DNA of 15,547 nucleotides from Bacteroidota bacterium (GTDB taxonomy: Bacteria; Bacteroidota; Bacteroidia; Bacteroidales; Paludibacteraceae), in contig JAJZHJ010000004.1 of assembly GCA_021804525.1 (NCBI GenBank), forward strand, positions 1 through 15,547, written 5' to 3'. Below are positions 1 to 6,853 of this stretch, in pieces (the stretch's first letter is position 1; each line of letters starts with the position of its first letter). A program made the translations under genes and the position numbers. The notes under the pieces were generated by a model. It did not search any database, was not told where the DNA came from, and worked only from the letters and a program-made list of their open reading frames with translations.

Positions 1-97
1 TTTGACATCCAAGCTTTTGCAATATTTAATACATTCATTTACAAACGAATAGAATAGCCAATCATTTATAACATCAAATCAAAACCTTATGATATAC

Positions 98-130
98 AGT
101 CCTAACAGGTTTTTGAAACCTGTTAGAACT
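98..130. repeat. Inverted repeat, 15-base arms, 3-base loop
   Basis: The inner arms CTAACAGGTTT (102-112) and AAACCTGTTAG (116-126) are perfectly complementary around the spacer TTG. The match continues as AGT (98-100) with ACT (128-130) after a single mismatch (101/127), giving 14 of 15 paired positions. From memory, palindromes built on the core CTAACAGGTTT are common as scattered intergenic repeats in Bacteroidota, so this is probably one member of a dispersed family rather than a gene-specific operator. It lies about 160 bases before the receptor start, without a clean T-tract on either side, so a classical terminator is less likely. Confidence 0.6.
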
Positions 131-209
131 TAGGCAATAACTTGCAAGTTGGAGAAACATCTAAAAGAAACCAAATAGCAGTTTGTAGCATAGTTTGTTC
201 TTAATCTTG

Positions 210-241
210 AGTTTTGCATTAGATTTTCATCGTTCTTTTGT
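210..241 (+). promoter_or_regulatory. Promoter/operator-like 32-base element, copy A (receptor gene)
   Basis: This element matches 2511-2542 at 29 of 32 positions; the only differences are at 218, 229 and 231. It carries TTTG (213-216) and TTCTTTTG (233-240). Together these resemble the Bacteroidota -33 TTTG and -7 TAnnTTTG boxes, though the second box has T where A is usual and the 16-base gap is slightly short. Transcription would then start near 247, leaving a leader of about 40 bases before the ATG at 287. The bases between the two boxes are also conserved between copies. Promoter need alone would not explain that, so an operator for a regulator is inferred. Confidence 0.55.
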
Positions 242-286
242 GGTTGAAATAAGTTACAAATTGTTTTATCCTCAAACACGACACAA

Positions 287-2452
287 ATGAAAATCGCATG
301 GATTCTATTCTCAATTGCTTTATCGGCATTGTCTTACAATGTAAATGCACAAAACACGTTTAAAGCCATTCTAAAAGATGATGCTACAGAAGAACCTATT
401 ATTGGAGCGGCTGCTACCATTGATTCGTTGAAAATCGGGGCTGTGACCGACACAACCGGATTGGTAATTCTTACCCATATTCCAAACGGCAACTTTCAAC
501 TTAAATTCAAATCGATGGGTTACTCAACAAAAACCCAAACATTGCACTTCCCGTTAGCGACACGCAATAAGGTTTTTGATATTGATCTGGAACCTTCTAC
601 AAATGAAATGAATGAAGTGGTCGTTTCGATCACGCGCAGCAACCGAAGCATCGAAGACATTCCTATTAAAGTAGATGTCGTTGCTGCAGATGATATGGGA
701 GAAAAAGGAATGATGCAACCATCCAACATTGGTCTGCTGTTTAATGAAACGACAGGCGTTATGGCACAACAAACTTCAGCCGTAACCGGAGCAACATCAC
801 TTCGCATGCAAGGTTTGGATGGTCGATATACTACAATACTAAATGACGGCATGCCGCTTTACGATGGTTTCTCGGGAGGATTAAGCATCGTACAAATACC
901 ACCGATGAATTTACAGCAAGTTGAATTTATCAAGGGAAGTGCATCTACTCTTTATGGTGGCGGAGCTATCGGTGGCGTAGTCGATCTGATAACAAAAAAG
1001 CCTCAAACACAACGGAAACTCTCTTTTCTCCTCAATGGCACTTCTGGGAAAGGATTTGACGGCAGCGAATATTATGCACAACGATGGAACAAAATAGGCG
1101 TTACCCTATTTTCGACGTACGACCATTCTTCTGCCTATGATCCCTTCCATACCGGCTTATCAGCGATTCCACAAAACGGAAGAGTCACGATCAATCCAAA
1201 ATTATTTCTGTATCTCAACAAAAATACGACTGCTTGGGTTGGCATTAATACATCATTTGAAAAACGCTTGGGTGGCGATATGAACGTTATTGCAGGAAAT
1301 GCAGATAGTACACACCAATATTTTCAACAGAACAATTCAACCCGTCTATCGACTCAATTTTCTTTGAATCATCATTTCAGCGACAAAAGTCAATTGAATG
1401 TAAAAAACAGCGTCAGCTTCTTTGGCAACAATCTTCAACAACCGGCTTTCAATTCAACCGGACGGGAAGTTGCTTCATTCAGTGAAGTCAATTATCAATA
1501 TTCAACGCCTGTATCCGAATGGGTTGCCGGCGCCAATCTTTGGACAGATCATTATCAAACGATCCATTCTACACAACCCGACTATCGACTTGCAACAGTT
1601 AGCGCTTTTGTACAAAACACATTAACGCCATGTCCCTGGTTTACGCTTGAGAGTGGACTGCGTTTAGATGAAAGTAATGTATCGATAAATACGCAGAAAA
1701 ACGAATTTTTTGTTCTCCCCGAAGTCCATGCTTTATTCAAGATAAATACACATTGGAACACACGTCTGGGCGGAGGATTTGGATATAAAATGCCATCGCC
1801 ATTTGGTTTCGAAAACGATCAATATAATTATGCAACGCTTCCTCCGTTAAATATTGCCCAAACATTAGCAGAACGCAGTTATGGCGGCAATTGGGATTTT
1901 ATCTATCAAACCAATGGAGATGGAATTACATTCAGTCTTGACGAAATGCTTTTTGCAACCCACGTGAACCATCCTCTTATTGAGCAAAATAACAATTCAT
2001 TGATCAATGCCAACGGATATATCCTGTCGCAAGGTAGCGCAACCAATGCAACGGTGGTTATCGGTGATCTCAACCTGTATGCAGGATATACTTATACATT
2101 AGCCCAACAACATTTTAACAATCAAGTCAACTGGCAACCACTCACTCCAAAGAATTTGCTTTATTTGGATTTTGCTTACGAGGACGAAGGAAACTTTCGT
2201 GTTGGCATAGAAGCTGATTATACCAGCAATCAACAGCTTATGGATGGGACGATGGGGAAACAAACATTTATCACCAGTCTCCTTGCCGAAAAAATGTGGA
2301 AACACTTTAATATATTTATGAACATAGAAAATATGACAAATGTACGGCAAACAAATCTGTACACAGGATCAATTACCCATCCGGTCTTTCAAGATGTTTA
2401 CGCTCCGTTAGAAGGACGGATGTTCAATATTGGCATTCAGATTCATGTGTAA
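287..2452 (+). CDS. TonB-dependent outer-membrane receptor
   Basis: A 721-residue outer-membrane active-transport receptor. A signal peptide (about 1-21, cut after NVNA) is followed by a carboxypeptidase-regulatory-like beta-sandwich (about 24-103), common in Bacteroidota receptors. Next come a TonB-box-like stretch EVVVSIT (110-116), a plug domain (about 118-237) and a beta-barrel to the C-terminus. The plug shows the family pattern GLDGRYTTILNDGMPL (176-191) and QVEFIKGSASTLYGGGAIGG (211-230). The length is that of siderophore/metal/cobalamin-type receptors, well below SusC proteins (about 1000 residues), and no SusD gene follows, so a polysaccharide locus is unlikely. The last residues are IQIHV, not the usual terminal aromatic. 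The gene has its own upstream element, shared with the response-regulator gene 3' of it, which links it to that operon. The ligand is unknown. Confidence 0.93.
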   Translation: MKIAWILFSIALSALSYNVNAQNTFKAILKDDATEEPIIGAAATIDSLKIGAVTDTTGLVILTHIPNGNFQLKFKSMGYSTKTQTLHFPLATRNKVFDIDLEPSTNEMNEVVVSITRSNRSIEDIPIKVDVVAADDMGEKGMMQPSNIGLLFNETTGVMAQQTSAVTGATSLRMQGLDGRYTTILNDGMPLYDGFSGGLSIVQIPPMNLQQVEFIKGSASTLYGGGAIGGVVDLITKKPQTQRKLSFLLNGTSGKGFDGSEYYAQRWNKIGVTLFSTYDHSSAYDPFHTGLSAIPQNGRVTINPKLFLYLNKNTTAWVGINTSFEKRLGGDMNVIAGNADSTHQYFQQNNSTRLSTQFSLNHHFSDKSQLNVKNSVSFFGNNLQQPAFNSTGREVASFSEVNYQYSTPVSEWVAGANLWTDHYQTIHSTQPDYRLATVSAFVQNTLTPCPWFTLESGLRLDESNVSINTQKNEFFVLPEVHALFKINTHWNTRLGGGFGYKMPSPFGFENDQYNYATLPPLNIAQTLAERSYGGNWDFIYQTNGDGITFSLDEMLFATHVNHPLIEQNNNSLINANGYILSQGSATNATVVIGDLNLYAGYTYTLAQQHFNNQVNWQPLTPKNLLYLDFAYEDEGNFRVGIEADYTSNQQLMDGTMGKQTFITSLLAEKMWKHFNIFMNIENMTNVRQTNLYTGSITHPVFQDVYAPLEGRMFNIGIQIHV

Positions 2453-2462
2453 ATTGACCTTG

Positions 2463-2524
2463 TCTAAGGCAAAACATAAAGAGTTCTTGATTATGTGACA
2501 TAAAACCTTTAGTTTTGCCTTAGA
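2463..2524. promoter_or_regulatory. 13-base inverted repeat between receptor and regulator genes
   Basis: TCTAAGGCAAAAC (2463-2475) is the exact reverse complement of GTTTTGCCTTAGA (2512-2524), with 36 bases between the arms. The right arm is the first part of the 32-base shared element; the left arm begins 10 bases after the receptor stop codon. Two readings fit. It could be an operator with two inverted binding sites. Alternatively, the RNA could fold into a long-loop hairpin followed by the pyrimidine-rich run TTTTCTTTGTTCTTTT, ending receptor transcription. Upstream of the receptor gene only a weak left-arm match exists (128-140, 9 of 13). Confidence 0.5.
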
Positions 2525-2542
2525 TTTTCTTTGTTCTTTTGT
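2511..2542 (+). promoter_or_regulatory. Promoter/operator-like 32-base element, copy B (regulator operon)
   Basis: This is the second copy of the element at 210-241 (29/32 identical), with TTTG at 2514-2517 and TTCTTTTG at 2534-2541. Transcription would start near 2548, about 28 bases before the ATG at 2576. That position makes it the likely promoter of the regulator-kinase-efflux operon. It also argues against the in-frame upstream TTG at 2531 as a start codon, because that codon lies inside the element. Confidence 0.55.
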
Positions 2543-2575
2543 AAAACAAACTATTGTATCGCTAAGCACGGAACC

Positions 2576-3253
2576 ATGAAACTATTAATTGTCGAAGATG
2601 AAGTGGATCTCCTGATTGCCATCAGCAATTACCTCACGAAAGAGAATTATCTCTGTGAGCTTGCCGACAGTTATCATAAAGCGGAAGAAAAAATAGTTCT
2701 GTACGAGTACGATGTTATTCTTCTCGATATAACATTAGGAGACGGAAACGGCCTTGACCTGCTCAAATCCATCAAGAAGCACAATGTACAAGCCGGCATC
2801 ATTATCCTTTCTGCAAAAAATTCGTTGGATGATAAAATCAGCGGATTAGATTTAGGTGCTGACGATTATATGACCAAACCCTTTCAACTCACGGAATTGA
2901 ACTCGCGCATCAAAGCGCTTCTGAGACGGCGAAAGTTCGACGGAAGCCATTTAGTCGCGTTTAATGAGATCACGTTGGACACCGACAGCAAGTCAGTCAT
3001 CGTCAATAAGCAACGTATCACTCTTACCCGCAAAGAGTACGAGCTTTTGCTCTATTTTATGATCAATAAAAACCGCGTGTTGACCAAAGAAGCCATTGCC
3101 GAGCATCTCTGGGAAGACAACGTCGATTTATCCGACAATTTTGACTTTATCTACACCCACATGAACAATCTGCGTAAGAAAATAAAACGATGTGGAGGTA
3201 ACGACTATATAAAAACGCTTTACGGAATGGGTTATCAATTTACCGACCAATGA
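2576..3253 (+). CDS. Two-component response regulator, OmpR/PhoB type
   Basis: A 225-residue cytoplasmic DNA-binding regulator. The receiver domain (about 1-115) has the acidic pair E7-D8, phospho-acceptor D51 (VILLDITLGDG), S79 in ILSAK and K101 in MTKPF. The winged-helix output domain (about 125-225) has TLTRKEYELL, ENRVLT-like NKNRVLT and the closing YIKTLYGMGYQF typical of the OmpR class. The ATG at 2576 is chosen because MKLLIVEDE is the canonical family N-terminus; an in-frame TTG 45 bases upstream lies within the promoter-like element. The stop TGA overlaps the kinase ATG (ATGA), so the two are translationally coupled and very probably partners. Its likely targets are the 32-base elements at 210 and 2511, including its own promoter; this is inference. 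Confidence 0.95.
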   Translation: MKLLIVEDEVDLLIAISNYLTKENYLCELADSYHKAEEKIVLYEYDVILLDITLGDGNGLDLLKSIKKHNVQAGIIILSAKNSLDDKISGLDLGADDYMTKPFQLTELNSRIKALLRRRKFDGSHLVAFNEITLDTDSKSVIVNKQRITLTRKEYELLLYFMINKNRVLTKEAIAEHLWEDNVDLSDNFDFIYTHMNNLRKKIKRCGGNDYIKTLYGMGYQFTDQ

Positions 3254-4500
3254 AGTTTCTGACCAAAATCAACCGAAACTTTTTTATGTTGTTTGCCGCT
3301 ATGCTATTAGTGATTTGCATAGCAGGATACTTCATTCTCCAAGCCATGTTTTTAGAAAGTGCAAGAGAAAGTTTAGCACGCAAATCCACTCTCATTCAAC
3401 ATCAAATAGAACAAACCGGTAAACTACCTCAGTTCGATCCATTATCGCAGGTAACTGTGATTCCGAAACCTGCGGGCAGATTAAAGCCATCCATTAAGGA
3501 GGTCGAGTTGTTCAATTCGCATGAAGATGAGTTGGAACCCTACGCAGAATACACCAAAAAAGTATTTATCAACGGTACTTATTACAACATACAATTGCGC
3601 GAGGAAACTATTGAGAAAGATGATCTTATTTTCTCTTTGGGCGTCGCGCTTTTCTTGTTATTGGTTGCCACCTTTTCCATTTCATTTTTCGTCAACAGAA
3701 GAATGAATAAAACCATTTGGAAAGGATTTGAAGAAAACCTCCATGCGATAGAGCAATTCAACTTCCGCAACAACGCTCCGCTTCATCTTGAATCGACACA
3801 CATTGATGAGTTTGACCGGTTGAACACCATCGTATACGGATTGACAAACAAGTTGAAAGAAGATTATCGCTCCTTGAAAGAGTTTACCGAAAACGCATCG
3901 CATGAATTGCAAACCCCATTGGCCATTGTGCTCCTAAACTTAGAAGAGCTGTTGCAACAACCACTCAATGAAGATGCGTTTAAGAAAACCATCACATCCA
4001 TCAATGCCCTGAAACGACTTTCGCACCTTAATCAAAGCCTTTTACTTTTGGCAAAAATAGAAAACAACCAATTCTCAGCCGAAGAAAACATTGACATAAA
4101 CGAAGTGCTTCAACGTAAATTGATTGAATTTGAACCACTTCTCCACGCAAAGAAAATCACCGTGGAATGGACCGAAAAAGCAATCTGTTTTTGGAAAATA
4201 AATCACTATCTTGCGGAAATTTTGATCAATAACCTGCTGTCGAATGCAGTGAATCACAATATTCCCCATGGAAATATCACGATCAGCACAAAGAACGGCG
4301 AATTTCTAATTTGCAATACAGGAAATAAAAGTCAATTTAGTGATGAAATCATCTTCAATCGCTTTGTAAAAGGCGATTCAAAGTCGCATGGGTTGGGGTT
4401 GGCCATTGTCAAACAAATATGCGAAACGCACCATGCTTCTATTCATTACGAACAAAAAGAACGCCATTGTTTCAGACTAACTTTACCAAAATATCAATGA
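3250..4500 (+). CDS. Sensor histidine kinase of the two-component pair
   Basis: A 416-residue membrane kinase that would phosphorylate the preceding regulator. Membrane segments lie at about 11-31 and 127-148 and enclose a small periplasmic sensor region (about 33-125) containing an acidic patch HEDELEPYAE (91-100). A linker follows, then the dimerisation/phospho-acceptor helix FTENASHELQTPL with H218. The catalytic ATPase domain has an N-box (INNLLSNAVNHN), an ICNTGN segment where many kinases have DxG, and a GHGLG-like SHGLGLAIVKQI lid/G2 region. There is no PAS or GAF domain. The small sensor region fits recognition of a small periplasmic ligand or ion, but no clear metal-binding cluster is visible. 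The gene starts inside the regulator stop codon, and the TolC gene starts 3 bases after its own stop. Confidence 0.94.
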   Translation: MKFLTKINRNFFMLFAAMLLVICIAGYFILQAMFLESARESLARKSTLIQHQIEQTGKLPQFDPLSQVTVIPKPAGRLKPSIKEVELFNSHEDELEPYAEYTKKVFINGTYYNIQLREETIEKDDLIFSLGVALFLLLVATFSISFFVNRRMNKTIWKGFEENLHAIEQFNFRNNAPLHLESTHIDEFDRLNTIVYGLTNKLKEDYRSLKEFTENASHELQTPLAIVLLNLEELLQQPLNEDAFKKTITSINALKRLSHLNQSLLLLAKIENNQFSAEENIDINEVLQRKLIEFEPLLHAKKITVEWTEKAICFWKINHYLAEILINNLLSNAVNHNIPHGNITISTKNGEFLICNTGNKSQFSDEIIFNRFVKGDSKSHGLGLAIVKQICETHHASIHYEQKERHCFRLTLPKYQ

Positions 4501-4503
4501 ATT

Positions 4504-5871
4504 ATGGACTCCATCTCTAAGCGGACAAGCACAACCAAAACTGCAAAACACACCAAAAACCACTATTTCCCGCTATTACAAACTGCTCAAACCCTCCTAC
4601 TCGTTCTATTCTTCCTTGCTGCAGGACAAATCGCCTTTGCAGCAGCACCAAAAACCTTAGTTTACTATTTACAAGCAGCCAAAACAAACAGTCCGTTGAT
4701 TCATCGAGCCATTAACGACAATAAAGTGGTGGATTTAGACCTTCGTCAAGTGAAAAGTATCCTCATGCAACCACAAATCAGCCTTGACGCAGCCGTTTTG
4801 TTAGCTCCGATCATTTCGCATGACAATGGCACCAACCAGTTTCAGCTTGCCTCGAACAATGCAACCCATTATAACGGCTACGATCTGGCAGTTACCAACG
4901 GAGGACAATACCAAGCCATGCTGTCGTTGCAACAACCGCTTTTCACAAAACCTTCTTATCATGCTTACGAACAAAAAGCTTCCATCAATCGTGAAATCAA
5001 CGACAATTCGATTCGTTTGACAAAACATGAAATAGACCAACTTGTCAGCCATCAATACCTCCTTTGCGTGAATAGCGCCTTGCAATTGCATACGAGCGCT
5101 CAACTGATGCAGGATATCGCAAGCCAGCTCCGTATCATGAAACCTTTGGTAGCCAACGCCATTTATAAACAAACCGATGAGATGCTTTTACAGATAGAAT
5201 ATCAAAACTATCGGGATATGGTTGCCACTCAACATGCCAACTATGTTACAAACCTGTATGATTTGAATGCGTTATGTGGAATTCACGATACCACCGTTGT
5301 TGAATTGGAACCAACCCATTTGCAACTGAATGATTTGCCTGTAACCCAATCCGTTTTCACAAAATCATACACACTCGACAGCACGGCATTGACCGCCGAC
5401 CTGAAAATAAACAATCTGAAATATTTGCCACAAGTCAATCTCTTTGCCAATGGCGGACTAAACGCTTCCTACCTCCCCACACTCAACCGTTTTGGCATCA
5501 GTGCAGGTATTTCTTTCAGCTGGATGCTTTACGACGGGCATCAACGAAAGATACAGCAGGAAAGAACACGCTTCGGCCTGCAAAACATTTCCTTCGACAA
5601 GCAAAACTTCATGACGCAGCAGGAAATGAACAAAGATAAAATCATTCGGCAGATTAATGCACTTGACGTACAGTTGCAAAACCTGCAAGATCAACTGAAA
5701 ATGTATGCAAAACTGGTGTCGGCCTACGAATTGCAACTGTCTCACGGCAACATTTCCGTGATGGACTACAAAAATCTTTTGAAAGATGTTGCTGCAAAAC
5801 AACAAGAGGCTACACTGGCACGTATTGAAAAAGAATCACTGATCAGTTCCTTTAATTATTGGAATTATTGA
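4504..5871 (+). CDS. TolC-family outer-membrane efflux protein
   Basis: A 455-residue outer-membrane/periplasmic channel, the exit duct of the efflux pump encoded by the next two genes. The N-terminus has an unusually long polar stretch (1-27) before the hydrophobic signal core (about 28-46, cleavage near AFA/AAP); no better internal ATG was found. The mature part is rich in long helices (for example 125-235 and 365-445). It also has two strand segments with the family look, YQAMLSLQQPLF (about 136-147) and FGISAGISFSWMLYDG (about 329-344). Both halves of the TolC fold appear present, and the length is normal for the family. It follows the kinase gene by 3 bases, so it is co-transcribed with the sensor system. 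Family membership is clear despite the low conservation expected for TolC proteins. Confidence 0.9.
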   Translation: MDSISKRTSTTKTAKHTKNHYFPLLQTAQTLLLVLFFLAAGQIAFAAAPKTLVYYLQAAKTNSPLIHRAINDNKVVDLDLRQVKSILMQPQISLDAAVLLAPIISHDNGTNQFQLASNNATHYNGYDLAVTNGGQYQAMLSLQQPLFTKPSYHAYEQKASINREINDNSIRLTKHEIDQLVSHQYLLCVNSALQLHTSAQLMQDIASQLRIMKPLVANAIYKQTDEMLLQIEYQNYRDMVATQHANYVTNLYDLNALCGIHDTTVVELEPTHLQLNDLPVTQSVFTKSYTLDSTALTADLKINNLKYLPQVNLFANGGLNASYLPTLNRFGISAGISFSWMLYDGHQRKIQQERTRFGLQNISFDKQNFMTQQEMNKDKIIRQINALDVQLQNLQDQLKMYAKLVSAYELQLSHGNISVMDYKNLLKDVAAKQQEATLARIEKESLISSFNYWNY

Positions 5872-5899
5872 TCTCTCCAAATCCAATTATTGACTTAAA

Positions 5900-5921
5900 A
5901 AGAAACCAACAAGAAACCAAT
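5900..5921. repeat. Tandem 11-base repeat in the TolC-adaptor gap
   Basis: AAGAAACCAAC (5900-5910) is followed directly by AAGAAACCAAT (5911-5921), with 10 of 11 bases identical. The pair sits in the only sizeable gap inside the operon (5872-5937). The same 10-mer AAGAAACCAA occurs once at 165-174, upstream of the receptor gene. OmpR-class regulators bind direct repeats spaced about one helical turn, so a secondary regulator site is possible, but an A-rich 10-mer may recur by chance. Confidence 0.4.
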
Positions 5922-5937
5922 CATAGCTTTATTGACG

Positions 5938-6852
5938 ATGAAAAATCATTTTGCCGCACTCTTCATGATGCTTGCTTGCGTAAGCATTGGCGCTTGTTCC
6001 GGAAGCAAGCAATCGGATACTCAAAACGATGTCCCTCCCAAAGTTTCTGTTCAAATTGTCTATCCTGCTCAAGGAAACATTGCCAGTTACGTCACTGTCA
6101 ATGGGAAAACTATTTACTTGAAGAAAAATGTTATCACGGCACCTTTCTCGGGTTATGTCACAGCGGTTGCCATTCATTTAGGCGACAGGGTGCAAAGGAA
6201 TGAACCCCTGTTTACACTGGAAACAAAAGAGGCACAGGCGCTCGCATCGTCACCAGGGATGACAGGAAACGGTGGAAAAGTTAAAGTACTTTCTCCACTC
6301 ACCGGTTTTATCAGCGATCTTCCCATTGCAGCTGCGGGAGCTTATGTCATCGAAGGTACAACGCTTGGTAGCGTGGCTGAAAACAAACAAGCAACCATTC
6401 AGGTGAACGTTCCCTTTGAATATCACGCGTTGCTAAAACAAAACGAGACATGTTTGGTGAAACTACCCGATGCAACATCGATAAAAGGGGCCATCATACG
6501 AATTCTCCCAACGGTAGATCCCCTTTCGCAGACACAAACCGTCTTCATTCAACCGCTGACCAATCGTTCGCTTCCCGAAAACCTGAATGTCACCGTGCAA
6601 TTTATCAATACACAACATATCCACACACTGTTGCTGCCTAAAACAGCCATTTTGACAAATGAAACACAAGATCACTTTTGGGTGATGAAAGTAGTTCACG
6701 ACACACTGGCCATTGAAGTTCCGATAGTAAAAGGAATAGAAAACGATAGCGTCATCGAAATTCTCAATTCCACACTTCTACCTTCCGATCCGGTAATCAA
6801 CATTGGTGCTTATGGATTAGCAGACAGCACGGCGGTCAAAATCATTCATTAA
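5938..6852 (+). CDS. RND efflux periplasmic adaptor lipoprotein (HlyD/MFP family)
   Basis: A 304-residue membrane-fusion protein that would bridge the RND pump and TolC channel. The start is set at the ATG 5938 rather than a TTG 6 bases upstream. Residues 1-20 form a lipoprotein signal with lipobox IGAC and acylated C20, so the protein should be anchored to the inner membrane by lipid. Lipoyl/barrel-sandwich halves are visible at about 67-95 (ITAPFSGYVTAVAIHLGDRV) and 116-145 (VLSPLTGFISDLPIAAAGAY). A beta-barrel domain (about 152-235) and a membrane-proximal domain with LLLPKTAILTNE follow. Only about 20 residues, Gly-rich and without heptads, separate the lipoyl halves, so the alpha-helical hairpin that normally contacts TolC is missing. 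The gene is 66 bases after the TolC gene and 1 base before the pump gene. Confidence 0.9.
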   Translation: MKNHFAALFMMLACVSIGACSGSKQSDTQNDVPPKVSVQIVYPAQGNIASYVTVNGKTIYLKKNVITAPFSGYVTAVAIHLGDRVQRNEPLFTLETKEAQALASSPGMTGNGGKVKVLSPLTGFISDLPIAAAGAYVIEGTTLGSVAENKQATIQVNVPFEYHALLKQNETCLVKLPDATSIKGAIIRILPTVDPLSQTQTVFIQPLTNRSLPENLNVTVQFINTQHIHTLLLPKTAILTNETQDHFWVMKVVHDTLAIEVPIVKGIENDSVIEILNSTLLPSDPVINIGAYGLADSTAVKIIH

Positions 6853-6853
6853 G

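Larger units (their letters stand above)
1..286. other. Non-coding region upstream of the TonB receptor gene
   Basis: No credible reading frame was found. The region is AT-rich. It holds an imperfect inverted repeat (98-130), a perfect 12-base palindrome AACTTGCAAGTT (139-150), one copy of AAGAAACCAA (165-174) that recurs as a tandem pair upstream of the adaptor gene, and a 32-base promoter/operator-like element (210-241) that recurs upstream of the response regulator. Whatever gene lies to the left of base 1 is not visible. Confidence 0.7.

Noticed and set aside
287..2452. SusC-type polysaccharide receptor
   Set aside because: The protein is about 300 residues too short for SusC, no SusD gene or glycoside hydrolase is nearby, and the neighbours are a sensor system and an efflux pump.
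2531..2575. Longer response-regulator start at the TTG codon 15 codons upstream
   Set aside because: The extension has no family match and lies within the promoter-like element; the downstream ATG gives the canonical MKLLIVEDE start.
4801..5172. 123-codon open frame antisense to the TolC gene
   Set aside because: It lies wholly inside a well-supported gene, shows no motif and has no promoter; such antisense frames are expected by chance.
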